NCBI RefSeq assembly: GCF_004361835.1
Contig: NZ_SNWD01000004.1
Location: 62,001 to 126,000 of the forward strand
Origin: Stakelama pacifica
Lineage (GTDB): Bacteria; Pseudomonadota; Alphaproteobacteria; Sphingomonadales; Sphingomonadaceae
Length of the DNA stretch: 64,000 bases
Direction: 5' to 3'
A program made the position numbers and the translations under genes. Below, in pieces: positions 36,856-48,618 of this stretch. The stretch's first letter is position 1. Every line of letters starts with the position of its first letter. The notes beneath the pieces are model-generated. The model made no database searches and was not told where the DNA came from. It saw only the letters and a program-made list of their open reading frames with translations.

Positions 36856-37905
36856 TCACTCCTCCACCCCCTCGCGCTTCCGCAGCGCGCGTTTGCGCTC
36901 CACACCATAAGCATAGCCGCCCATCGATCCGTCGCCGCGCTGGACGCGGTGGCACGGGATGAGGATCGCGACATGGTTCGCGCCGCACGCGCTTCCCGCC
37001 GCGCGCACCGCACCGGGCTTTCCGATTGCGGCGGCGATCTCGGCATAGCTTCGCGTTTCGCCGGGCGGGATGCGGCGAAGCGCCTGCCACGCCGCTTCCT
37101 GAAAAGCAGTGCCGCGCACATCGATCGGCAGGTCGCTATGACGGCCGGGCGTCTCCACCTCCGCCACCACCTTCGCGGCGAGATCGGCAAGCGCATCGCC
37201 GCCCGGCACGATATCGGCATTGGGGAAGCGTTCGACCAGCACCGCTGCGTCCTCATCGAACGAAACGCGGCACAGCCCCCTGTCGGTCGCGGCGATCAGC
37301 AGCGGGCCCAGATCGGTATCAGCGATCGTCCAGCGAATCGTCACGCCCTCTCCGCCACGTTTCCATGCGCCCGGCGTCATGCCCAGCCGCTCTTTGCTAT
37401 CCGCATAAAAGCGGCTCGGTCCCGAATAGCCCGCAGCGTAGATCGCATCGGTCACCCTCTCCTCCTTCGCCAGTGAATCGCGCGCACGCTCCGCCTTCAG
37501 CGCGCGGGCATAGGCGGCCGGGGACACCCCCGTCGCGCGTTTGAACAATCGCTGGAAATGATGCGGCGCATAGCCCACCGCCCGGCTTAGTTCGTCGAGC
37601 GGCAGCGGCAGCTCCGCTCCCTCGATCAGCGCGAGCGCGCGGGTAACGGCCACCGCGTCGCGCGCCGCATCGTCGGGGCGGCAGCGCAGACAGGGGCGAT
37701 AGCCCGCCTGCCCCGCAGCAGCGCCGTCAGCGAAGAATTCGACATTTTCACGGCGCGGTCGCCGGGCGGGGCAGCTCGGCCGGCAATAAATCCGCGTTGT
37801 CTTCACCGCGACGACGAAGCGCCCGTCGGCGGCCCGGTCGCGCGCGTCGAATGCCGCCCATGCCATCCGGCCCTGCTCGCCGTGAAGAGAGAATTTTTTG
37901 TCCAT
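36856..37905 (-). CDS. ada: bifunctional Ada: DNA alkylation sensor/regulator and O6-methylguanine methyltransferase
   Basis: 349 residues from ATG 37905. The N-terminal zinc domain has four cysteines at the Ada positions: C41 and C45 in YCRPSC, C72 and C75 in PCLRC. An AraC-type helix-turn-helix follows (SRAVGYAPHHFQRLFKRATGVSPAAYARA). The C-terminal methyltransferase has HVAILIPCHRVQRGDGSMGGYAYG with the acceptor Cys in PCHR. It repairs O6-methylguanine and methylphosphotriesters and activates the adaptive response. In-frame starts upstream to 37992 are possible but add no domain. Confidence 0.95.
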   Translation of the reverse strand: MDKKFSLHGEQGRMAWAAFDARDRAADGRFVVAVKTTRIYCRPSCPARRPRRENVEFFADGAAAGQAGYRPCLRCRPDDAARDAVAVTRALALIEGAELPLPLDELSRAVGYAPHHFQRLFKRATGVSPAAYARALKAERARDSLAKEERVTDAIYAAGYSGPSRFYADSKERLGMTPGAWKRGGEGVTIRWTIADTDLGPLLIAATDRGLCRVSFDEDAAVLVERFPNADIVPGGDALADLAAKVVAEVETPGRHSDLPIDVRGTAFQEAAWQALRRIPPGETRSYAEIAAAIGKPGAVRAAGSACGANHVAILIPCHRVQRGDGSMGGYAYGVERKRALRKREGVEE

Positions 37906-38121
37906 CGCCTGCCTCTCTACTTGCCTGGGCGGCATGCTGGCATCCCGGTAATTGCGATCAAAGCACAGCGGCCCGAAGAGAAAACATCGCATATTCGCGA
38001 TTCTCGTGCGGCTTGCCCTACAGGCTTACCGATGCTAGCAGCCGACAACCCATGCACGGGCGCGCTTTGCCGCCCTTTTTTTGTATGGCGATTTAGTTTT
38101 TCCAAAGAGGAACCTCGACGC

Positions 38122-40219
<2,098 letters not shown>

Positions 40220-40231
40220 CGATTGATGAAA

Positions 40232-40314
40232 CCGTTGGCCCTGAGCTTGTCGAAGGGCGGTCCTTCTTCTTCGGAAGAGCAAGCACAGGGCTTCGACAGG
40301 CTCAGCCCAAACGG
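40232..40314. repeat. family A repeat in the atpA-atpG junction
   Basis: CCGTTGGCCCTGAGCTTGTC on the left and GACAGGCTCAGCCCAAACGG on the right are near-complementary; the interior also pairs in part. It occupies most of the 110-base gap and its last two bases run into the GGAGG at 40313-40317 before atpG. Confidence 0.8.
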
Positions 40315-40329
40315 AGGTGATAGGTAGGA

Positions 40330-41208
40330 ATGGCCTCTCTTAAGGCTCTTAAAGGTCGCATCGACTCGGTGAAGTCGACGCAGAAGATCACCAAGGCGAT
40401 GCAGATGGTCGCTGCGGCGAAGCTGAAGCGCGCGCAGAACGCCGCCGAGGCCGGCCGCCCCTATGCCGAACGGCTGGAAAAGGTGGTTGCGTCGCTGGCA
40501 TCGAAGGTGACGATCAGCTCGACCACGCCCAAGCTGCTGTCCGGCACCGGCAAGGATCAGGTGCATCTGTTCGTCGTCGCGACGAGCGACAAGGGACTGG
40601 CGGGCGCGTTCAATGCGAATATCGCCCGCCTCGCCCGTCGCCGCGCCGACGCGCTCATCAAGCAGGGCAAGACGGTCAAATTCTATTGCATCGGCAAAAA
40701 GGGCCGCGCGGTGCTCAACCGGCTCTATCCGGGGCAGATCGTGAAATCGGTCGAGCCGGGCGATCTGGGTAAGCTGAGCTTCGCCGATGCGCATGCATGG
40801 GCGGAGGATCTGGTCGAGCGGTTCGACGCGGGCGAATTCGACGTCGCGCATCTGTTCTATTCGCACTTCCAGTCGGTGCTGGTGCAGGACCCGACGCAGC
40901 AGCAGATCATTCCGGTAAAGGTTCCGGAAGACGCGACGGCGCCGCAGGGCACGGCCGCAATCGAATATGAGCCGGACGAAGAGGGAATCCTCGCCGATCT
41001 GCTCCCGCGCAACGTGGCGGTACAGATTTTCCGGGCGATGCGGGAAAATGCGGCGTCCGAACAGGGGTCGAAGATGACCGCGATGGACAATGCGACGCGC
41101 AATGCGGGCGACCTCATCAAGCGGCTCAACATCGAATATAACCGCAAGCGTCAGGCAGCGATCACGACCGAGCTGGTCGAGATCATCTCGGGCGCAGAAG
41201 CGCTGTAA
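40330..41208 (+). CDS. atpG: F1 ATP synthase subunit gamma
   Basis: 292 residues. The central rotor shaft. The N-terminal helix LKALKGRIDSVKSTQKITKAMQMVAAAKLKRAQ and the C-terminal MTAMDNATRNAGDLIKRLNIEYNRKRQAAITTELVEIISGAEAL are family signatures. ATG at 40330; candidate Shine-Dalgarnos are GGAGG at 40313 (12 bases away) and a closer AGGA. Confidence 0.97.
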   Translation: MASLKALKGRIDSVKSTQKITKAMQMVAAAKLKRAQNAAEAGRPYAERLEKVVASLASKVTISSTTPKLLSGTGKDQVHLFVVATSDKGLAGAFNANIARLARRRADALIKQGKTVKFYCIGKKGRAVLNRLYPGQIVKSVEPGDLGKLSFADAHAWAEDLVERFDAGEFDVAHLFYSHFQSVLVQDPTQQQIIPVKVPEDATAPQGTAAIEYEPDEEGILADLLPRNVAVQIFRAMRENAASEQGSKMTAMDNATRNAGDLIKRLNIEYNRKRQAAITTELVEIISGAEAL

Positions 41209-41214
41209 TCTCCG

Positions 41215-41297
41215 CGTCGCCCCGGCGGAGGCCGGGATCGCCAGATTTCTGGCAAGGCGCACCAAAGCAAGCGGCCCCGGCCTCCGCCGGGGCGACG
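41215..41297. repeat. family C repeat in the atpG-atpD junction
   Basis: CGTCGCCCCGGCGGAGGCCG and its exact complement CGGCCTCCGCCGGGGCGACG lie at the ends of an 83-base element; pairing extends slightly further in. It starts 6 bases after the atpG stop and ends 26 bases before atpD. Confidence 0.85.
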
Positions 41298-41302
41298 AGT
41301 AA

Positions 41303-42796
<1,494 letters not shown>

Positions 42797-42807
42797 CAAA
42801 CATCCGG

Positions 42808-42941
42808 CCCCTCCCTTTCAAGGGAGGGGTTGGGGTGGGTGCGCTGCTTCAAAGGCAGCGCTCGCCGCGGCAGCGGCGACCGGGCATTCAGCCCGCCCGC
42901 CGCTCACCCACCCCCTGCCCCTCCCTTGAAAGGGAGGGGGG
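42808..42941. repeat. family D repeat in the atpD-atpC junction
   Basis: Two 22-base units, 42808-42829 and 42918-42939, are each hairpins (CCCCTCCCTT, 2 bases, AAGGGAGGGG) and are also inverted relative to each other. They enclose GGGTGGGTGCG and its counterpart CTCACCCACC. The right end runs into the atpC Shine-Dalgarno. Confidence 0.85.
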
Positions 42942-42952
42942 AGCTGAGAAAA

Positions 42953-43207
42953 ATGGCACTGCATTTCGAACTCGTGACCCCGGAAAAGCTCGTTCGCTCG
43001 GGCGAGGTGTATCAGGTGGTCGTTCCCGGCACTGAGGGCGACTTCGGCGTGCTGGCGGGCCATGCGCCGTTCATGGCAACGGTGCGCGACGGCGAACTCG
43101 CCGTCTATGCCGATGAGCGCAGCCAGCCCGACATGATCCGCATCGAAGGCGGCTTTGCCGAGGTGAATGAAAAGGGGCTGACCGTCCTCGCCGAAAAGGC
43201 GGAGTAA
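42953..43207 (+). CDS. atpC: F1 ATP synthase subunit epsilon
   Basis: 84 residues, shorter than the usual 130-140: it contains only the N-terminal beta-sandwich ([45 protein letters not shown]...) and lacks the C-terminal helical domain that inhibits ATPase. This short form is known in several alphaproteobacteria. GGGGAG at 42938-42943 is 9 bases before the ATG and touches the family D hairpin. Confidence 0.95.
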   Translation: MALHFELVTPEKLVRSGEVYQVVVPGTEGDFGVLAGHAPFMATVRDGELAVYADERSQPDMIRIEGGFAEVNEKGLTVLAEKAE

Positions 43208-43239
43208 CCGCCGGTCACGGTGCAACTCGCCGGGCCGAT

Positions 43240-43327
43240 CGTCATCGCGAGAAGCGCAGCGACGAAGCGATCCGGAGCGTTGCGCGCCCCTTCTGGATTG
43301 CCGCGCCCCTTCGGGGCTCGCAATGAC
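43240..43327. repeat. family B repeat after the atp operon
   Basis: CGTCATCGCGAGAAGCGC, GCGATCCGGAGCG, CTGGATTGCCGCGCC and GCTCGCAATGAC at the end. Confidence 0.75.
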
Positions 43328-43405
43328 CACCGTGCAAAGGGTTCGGATCGATCCACTTGGCTGTGACCTGATCTCCCCGCCGCCCGCAACAGGTGTGAGG
43401 TGAAC

Positions 43406-43443
43406 CGAAAAAGGCCGAAGCAGAGTGCGCTTCGGCCTTTTTC
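43406..43443 (+). terminator. probable terminator of the atp operon
   Basis: A 16-bp perfect stem (CGAAAAAGGCCGAAGC and its exact complement) with a short loop of about 6 bases. The A/T ends of the stem give a T run on either strand. It lies about 200 bases after atpC. Confidence 0.85.
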
Positions 43444-43566
43444 GTTACCCGACCTCAGCGGCGGGACTGCGCCGGAGCCGAGACCCGCCCGGCGTAGTTA
43501 TCCAAATGTAAAGCCTTGTGCCGTATCGCAGAATCGGTTTTCACGATATCCGGGTACAAATCGGTA

Positions 43567-45117
43567 ATGAGCGCATTCGGAAGACGGAACGGACCGGGAA
43601 GTCTGGGTGGCCGCCCGGCTTTCGGCGTGGCCCGGCCGATGCAGGGCGGCTCGCACCATCGCCCCTCCCCCGAAGCGGAATCGCCGGAGGAACCGGGCTC
43701 CCAATTCCCGCCGCTGCCCGAATCGATCGAAACGCCCCCCGCGCCCCCGCCGGCGCCTGATTCGGGCTTTTCCGAACGCGGGCGGGAAGCGATGGCGCGC
43801 CTCAGCGAACGTCAGGCCGTTCCCGACCCGGTCGCGGGGGGCCGGATGGACGGTTTCGAAAATTCGATCCACCGCATCAAGGAACAGGTGCTGCCGCGCC
43901 TGCTGGAACGCGTCGACCCGGAAGCGGCAGCGACCTTGTCCAAGGATGAGCTGGCGGAGGAATTTCGTCCGATCATTCACGAAGTGCTTGCGGACCTGAA
44001 ACTGACGCTCAACCGGCGCGAACAATTTGCGCTGGAAAAGGTGCTGGTCGACGAACTGCTCGGGCTGGGGCCGCTGGAAGAGCTGCTCGCCGACAGCGCG
44101 GTCAGCGACATCATGGTCAACGGTCCCGACCAGACCTATGTCGAGCGGCGTGGCAAGCTGGAACTCGCCAATGTCCAGTTTCGCGACGAGGAGCATCTGT
44201 TCCAGATCGCGCAGCGAATCTGCAACTCGGTCGGCCGCCGGGTCGATCAGACCACCCCGCTCGCCGATGCGCGGCTGAAAGACGGCAGCCGCGTCAACGT
44301 CATCGTGCCGCCGCTTTCCCTGCGTGGCACCGCGATCTCGATCCGCAAATTCTCGGCAAAGCCGATCACGCTCGACATGATGGCGCAGGGCGGGTCGATG
44401 AGTCAGAAAATGGCGACCGCGCTGAAGGTCGCAGGTGCCAGCCGGTTCAACATCGTCATTTCGGGCGGCACGGGTTCGGGCAAGACCACGATGCTCAACG
44501 CGCTGTCGAAGATGATCGACCCGGGCGAGCGCGTGCTGACGATCGAGGATGCCGCCGAGCTTCGCCTGCAACAGCCGCACTGGCTGCCGCTCGAAACGCG
44601 CCCGCCCAATCTGGAGGGGCAAGGCGAAATCACGATCCGCGATCTGGTGAAAAACGCGCTTCGTATGCGCCCCGACCGGATCATTCTGGGCGAAATTCGC
44701 GGCGCGGAATGTTTCGACCTGCTTTCCGCGATGAACACCGGCCATGACGGGTCGATGGCGACGCTCCACTCCAACTCCCCGCGCGAATGCCTCGCGCGGA
44801 TGGAGAATATGGTGATGATGAGCGACATCAAAGTGCCCAAGGAAGCGATCAGCCGCCAGATCGCCGATTCGGTCGATCTGATCGTTCAGGTGAAGCGCCT
44901 GCGCGACGGGTCGCGCCGCGTCACCAACATCACCGAAGTGATCGGGATGGAAGGGCCTGTCATCGTCACGCAGGAGCTGTTCCGCTTCGAATATCTCGAC
45001 GAAAGCGCCGACGGAAAGATCGTCGGCGAATATCGCTCGATGGGTCTGCGCCCCTATACGCTCGACAAGGCGCGGCAGTTCGGTTTCGATCAGGCGCTGC
45101 TCGAGGCCTGTCTCTGA
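43567..45117 (+). CDS. cpaF: CpaF/TadA family secretion ATPase
   Basis: 516 residues from ATG 43567. Secretion-type ATPase of the GspE/TadA family: a Pro-rich N-terminal extension (about 20-75), then the helical N-domain, then the core with FNIVISGGTGSGKTTMLNALS (Walker A), IEDAAELRL (Asp box), IRDLVKNALRMRPDRIILGEIRGAE (Walker B) and GHDGSMATLHSN (His box). In Tad systems CpaF drives type IVc pilus assembly. No other tad/cpa gene is within the window on either side, so it is an orphan or its partners lie elsewhere. Confidence 0.93.
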   Translation: MSAFGRRNGPGSLGGRPAFGVARPMQGGSHHRPSPEAESPEEPGSQFPPLPESIETPPAPPPAPDSGFSERGREAMARLSERQAVPDPVAGGRMDGFENSIHRIKEQVLPRLLERVDPEAAATLSKDELAEEFRPIIHEVLADLKLTLNRREQFALEKVLVDELLGLGPLEELLADSAVSDIMVNGPDQTYVERRGKLELANVQFRDEEHLFQIAQRICNSVGRRVDQTTPLADARLKDGSRVNVIVPPLSLRGTAISIRKFSAKPITLDMMAQGGSMSQKMATALKVAGASRFNIVISGGTGSGKTTMLNALSKMIDPGERVLTIEDAAELRLQQPHWLPLETRPPNLEGQGEITIRDLVKNALRMRPDRIILGEIRGAECFDLLSAMNTGHDGSMATLHSNSPRECLARMENMVMMSDIKVPKEAISRQIADSVDLIVQVKRLRDGSRRVTNITEVIGMEGPVIVTQELFRFEYLDESADGKIVGEYRSMGLRPYTLDKARQFGFDQALLEACL

Positions 45118-45178
45118 TCGGCATTCCCTCTCGGGCAGGATAGTGGCGGGACGGATGCGGGAACGTTAGGATCGCACC

Positions 45179-46354
45179 ATGTGGCGCCTGATCTTCGGCA
45201 TGATATGGTTTCTGGCGGCGGCATGGCCCGCGCCCGGCGCCGCAACGCCCATACATTTATCGAAGGACAGCGCCAGCCGCTGGATGCCCTTCACGCTGAC
45301 CGATGCCGGTCAGATACGCGTCTCCGCCCGGATCAATGGCCGCCGCGCTGTCGCGATCATCGATACGGGCGTCAGCATATCGCTGGTGTCGCGCGATTTC
45401 GCCCGGAAAGCGGGAATGCGCATCGCCGCTACGTCGCAGGCGGATGCGATCGGCGGCGGCATCACCATCGGCTGGGCAGGCGCACGCAGCCTGTCGCTGG
45501 GCGGCCTCACCCGCCGCGCGGCTCGGATGGCGGTCGCCGATCTGCCGCAATCCGCGACCGGCGGAGATATACCGGTCGATGCGCTGATCGGGGCAGATCT
45601 GATTGCCTGCTGCGCGCTCGATCTGGATTATGATGCGGGGCGGATGCGGTTTCTGCCGAGCGGTACGATTCCCTTCGACGGGCAGCGTGCACCGCTCAGC
45701 CGGGCGAAGGACAGCGAAGTCTTCGTGACCGCGCTGAGGCTTGGCGGCACGCGGGTCGCACCGGTGCTGGTCGATACCGGCGATGGCGGCGCGGTGACCA
45801 TAACCCCGGCAATATGGCGTGCCGGATCGGACGGGCGTTCGCCCGCAACCTCGGCAATCGCGTTCGGGCTGGGGGGGCCGATCCGCGTCGGGCTGACCAT
45901 CGTACCGGCCCTGTCGGTGGGTTCGCTTCAGGCCCGCAATGTCGAGGTGCGGGTCGAGGATGAATCGGGCTTTTCCCGGCAAACCGGAATGGCGGGGCGG
46001 ATCGGGTCGGGGCTGCTCCGGCGCTATCGCCTGCTGATCGATGCGAAAGCGGGGCGGATGGTGCTCCGTCCGGGCAGGCAAGCGGATACGATGCCGGTGC
46101 GGTCGACCAGCGGGCTGCTGACCGGCGTCGACCGCGACCGGCTGCGCGTACTGCACGTCATGGCGAACAGTCCGGCGGCGAAGCAGGGCTGGCAGACGGA
46201 CGATCTGATCTGCTCGGTCGACGGCCGGACGATCGCGACGAACAGCGCCGGCAGCGTCGACACCGGCTGGGCGGCGGGTACGCCGGGCACGAAGGTGCGG
46301 CTGGGCATGTGCGACGGCACCGAACGGGTGCTGACGCTGCGCACCTTTTACTGA
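45179..46354 (+). CDS. twin retropepsin-like aspartic protease with C-terminal PDZ domain
   Basis: 391 residues. N-terminal signal (LIFGMIWFLAAAWPAPGAA). Two aspartyl protease-like repeats each carry a DTG motif: D62 in VAIIDTGVSISLV and D199 in PVLVDTGDGGAVT, each followed by a family-like hydrophobic Gly block (ALIGADLI and GRIGSGLL). The last about 75 residues look like a PDZ domain (RLRVLHVMANSPAAKQGWQTDDLICSVDG). It should act in the periplasm. The substrate is unknown. Having two DTG motifs in one chain resembles eukaryotic pepsins rather than single-domain bacterial retropepsins. Confidence 0.85.
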   Translation: MWRLIFGMIWFLAAAWPAPGAATPIHLSKDSASRWMPFTLTDAGQIRVSARINGRRAVAIIDTGVSISLVSRDFARKAGMRIAATSQADAIGGGITIGWAGARSLSLGGLTRRAARMAVADLPQSATGGDIPVDALIGADLIACCALDLDYDAGRMRFLPSGTIPFDGQRAPLSRAKDSEVFVTALRLGGTRVAPVLVDTGDGGAVTITPAIWRAGSDGRSPATSAIAFGLGGPIRVGLTIVPALSVGSLQARNVEVRVEDESGFSRQTGMAGRIGSGLLRRYRLLIDAKAGRMVLRPGRQADTMPVRSTSGLLTGVDRDRLRVLHVMANSPAAKQGWQTDDLICSVDGRTIATNSAGSVDTGWAAGTPGTKVRLGMCDGTERVLTLRTFY

Positions 46355-46361
46355 CGCCGCG

Positions 46362-46553
46362 CTATCCCTTCACCCAGGTGAAGGCGGCGACGAGCAGCGC
46401 CGCCATCAGCGCGAGGAGCTGTAGCGACATCCAGTTGATCATGCCGATCCGGTCAAGATCGCGCCGCCTCCGCCGGGCGCGTTCGGCCAGCGCACAACCG
46501 AGCGCGATGACCAGCAGAACAGCAACCGCGATCCATCCCGGCGCAACGTTCAT
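46362..46553 (-). CDS. small two-helix membrane protein
   Basis: 63 residues from ATG 46553: WIAVAVLLVIALGCALAERARRRRRDLDRIGMINWMSLQLLALMAALLVAAFTWVKG. It has two hydrophobic helices joined by an Arg-rich loop. An ATG at 46580 or the frame start at 46616 would lengthen the N-terminus. It is convergent with the aspartic protease gene (7 bases apart). No function recognised. Confidence 0.55.
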   Translation of the reverse strand: MNVAPGWIAVAVLLVIALGCALAERARRRRRDLDRIGMINWMSLQLLALMAALLVAAFTWVKG

Positions 46554-46686
46554 CGCAAGCGCGTATCCCTGTCCTCGCATATCCCGATACCGGCCTGCGT
46601 CGATCCCGTCAGGCAATCCAGAGCGCTACACCGCCCGCAGCCTTGCATCGGAGCCACTCCGCGCAACCATAGCGCCCCACGCCCAC

Positions 46687-46776
46687 GGCCCCGGCCTGCG
46701 CCGGGGCGACGCATGGGATCGGCGGCCTGTATGCACCGCGATTTTCGCAATCGTCGCCCCGGCGCAGGCCGGGGCC
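46687..46776. repeat. family C repeat, arms reversed
   Basis: GGCCCCGGCCTGCGCCGGGG at the left and CCCCGGCGCAGGCCGGGGCC at the right are exact complements. Compared with the copy at 41215 the unit is turned so that GACG/CGTC lie inside. Confidence 0.8.
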
Positions 46777-46812
46777 GCCATCGTCTGCCACCACCCCAAC
46801 CCAAACCCGCTT

Positions 46813-46895
46813 TTGCGAGAAGCGCAGCGGCGAAGCGATCCGGCCATGCGCGCCTCGCCTCTGGATTGCCGCGCCGCTTCGCAGCCCGCAAAGAC
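46813..46895. repeat. family B repeat, degenerate
   Basis: TTGCGAGAAGCGC, GAAGCGATCCGGCC, CTGGATTGCCGCGCCGC and a diverged end. Its outer end no longer pairs well. Confidence 0.6.
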
Positions 46896-46929
46896 GCTGG
46901 AGCGATTGGCCCGGATCACGCCACCGCGC

Positions 46930-47493
46930 TTATTTGCCGAGCTTTTCGACCTTGTCCTGAAGCCGCGTCAATTCGGCACGCAGCGCCGAAATCTCTTCAT
47001 CCTTGGTCGCTGTGCCGGCCGGCGCTTCGCTTGCGCCTGCTTCGCCCGCGCGGCTGTTAAAGGCAGCGGCGGCTGCTTCGAACATCGCCATGTTGCGCTT
47101 GGTCAGTTCGGCGAACGGCGTATTGGCGAACGCCCCTTCGACCGCATGTTTGAATTCTTCCTGATTGCGCCGGAAACTGTCCATCGACGCTTCCAGATAG
47201 CCCGGGACCATCGCCTGCATCGAATCGCCATAGAGCGCGATGAGCTGGCGCAGGAAGCTGACCGGCAGCATGGTCTGGCCACGCTGTTCCTCTTCCATGA
47301 TGATCTGGGTCAGCACGCTGTGCGTGATATCGTCATCGGTCTTCGCATCGACGACCTTGAAATCCCGCCCTTCGCGAGTCATCGCGGCGAGATGCTCAAG
47401 CGTGATGTAGGAAGAAGTTTCGGTATTATACAGACGACGGTTCGCGTATTTTTTGACAATGACCGGGCCGTCTTTGGTCGAACCTTTTTTCAT
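46930..47493 (-). CDS. phaR: polyhydroxyalkanoate synthesis repressor PhaR
   Basis: 187 residues. PhaR represses phasin and PHA genes and binds PHA. The N-terminus has VIVKKYANRRLYNTETSSYITLEHLAAMTREG, the PHB_acc_N DNA-binding block, then two PHB accumulation repeats (THSVLTQIIMEEEQRG, MLPVSFLRQLIALYGDSMQAMVPGYLEASM). The tail is a coiled coil. GAGG is 5 bases before the ATG at 47493. It is divergent from a PhaC-like gene, whose first ATG overlaps it. Confidence 0.95.
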   Translation of the reverse strand: MKKGSTKDGPVIVKKYANRRLYNTETSSYITLEHLAAMTREGRDFKVVDAKTDDDITHSVLTQIIMEEEQRGQTMLPVSFLRQLIALYGDSMQAMVPGYLEASMDSFRRNQEEFKHAVEGAFANTPFAELTKRNMAMFEAAAAAFNSRAGEAGASEAPAGTATKDEEISALRAELTRLQDKVEKLGK

Positions 47494-48583
47494 GGCGTCC
47501 TCAATAGTGTCTGATCATCATCTAACACCGAATAATGATGCGCCGCAACACGGACCGCGTCCGTTGCCGATGTTCCTGCAAATGGTGCGGGAGGAGACCG
47601 CCGGGTCGCCCGAACGGCTCGCTGCGGCGCTGAAAGGCCTTTCGCGCTATCAGAACGCCCGGCGCGGACGGCCGCGCACACCGCGCCCGGCGATCGCCCG
47701 CGCCGGACGGGCCAGTTTGCGCGATTATGGCAGCGCAACCAGCGGTGTGCCGGTGGTATTCGTCCCATCGCTGATCAATCCGCCCGAAATCCTCGATCTG
47801 CGCGGTGCCTCGCTGCTGCGCTGGCTTGCCCGACACCGCGACCTGCGCCCGATGCTGGTCGATTGGGGCGATCCGGTCGCCGGCCGCGACGATCAGGATG
47901 TGAACCGCCATGTCACCGAATTGCTGATCCCGGTGCTGCAGGCGCTCGACCAGCAGCCGATTCTGGTCGGCTATTGCCTTGGCGGGACGATCGCCGCGGC
48001 AGCGGCGGCGCTGCATCGCGTGCGCGGACTCGCCATGATCGCCTCGCCCTGGCGGTTCGTGGGCTATGGCGCGGACGCGCTCGACAATATCGATTCGCTC
48101 TGGGCAAGCGCCGAGCCGATCTGCCGCGCGCTCGGCCTCGTTCCCATGGAGGTGTTGCAGGCAGGGTTCTGGCGGCTCGATCCGGCGCGCACCGTGCGCA
48201 AGTTCGAACGCTTTGCCGAGCTTGCCCCCGACAGCGCACAGGCGCGCAGCTTCGTCACGCTGGAGGACTGGGCGAATGGCGGTGCGCCGCTCACCTACGC
48301 CGCAGGGCAACAGATGTTCGATCAATTCTATGCCGCTGACCTTCCCGGAACGGGACGCTGGCAGGTGGCGGGGATGCACATCGATCCGCTGGCGCTCGAT
48401 ATTCCGACGATCGAATTCGTATCGACCAGCGACCGCATCGTCCCCCATGCCAGTGCGGTCGGGCTCGCCGATCGCCATATGACCGGCGCGGGCCATGTGG
48501 GGATGGTGATCGGCGGCCGGCGGCGCGAAGTGCTGTGGCTGCCGCTGCGCGACTGGATACGCGGCCGCGTTCTTACTAAGTAG
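47492..48583 (+). CDS. short PhaC-like alpha/beta hydrolase with Cys nucleophile
   Basis: 363 residues from ATG 47492; a GTG at 47507 is also possible. It is an alpha/beta hydrolase with GYCLGG, where PHA synthases and related proteins have a Cys nucleophile. Asp in STSDRIVPH and His in GAGHVGMVIGG complete a Cys-Asp-His triad. VDWGDP and SPWRFVGYG resemble PhaC. It is shorter than class I PhaC (about 590 residues) and near class III length. It could be a PHA synthase-like, depolymerase-like or modifier enzyme. Flanked by phaR and a thiolase gene, so a PHA link is likely. Confidence 0.75.
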   Translation: MASSIVSDHHLTPNNDAPQHGPRPLPMFLQMVREETAGSPERLAAALKGLSRYQNARRGRPRTPRPAIARAGRASLRDYGSATSGVPVVFVPSLINPPEILDLRGASLLRWLARHRDLRPMLVDWGDPVAGRDDQDVNRHVTELLIPVLQALDQQPILVGYCLGGTIAAAAAALHRVRGLAMIASPWRFVGYGADALDNIDSLWASAEPICRALGLVPMEVLQAGFWRLDPARTVRKFERFAELAPDSAQARSFVTLEDWANGGAPLTYAAGQQMFDQFYAADLPGTGRWQVAGMHIDPLALDIPTIEFVSTSDRIVPHASAVGLADRHMTGAGHVGMVIGGRRREVLWLPLRDWIRGRVLTK

Positions 48584-48618
48584 CGAACCGAAGATCATAA
48601 CGACTGCCGGAGAATTCC

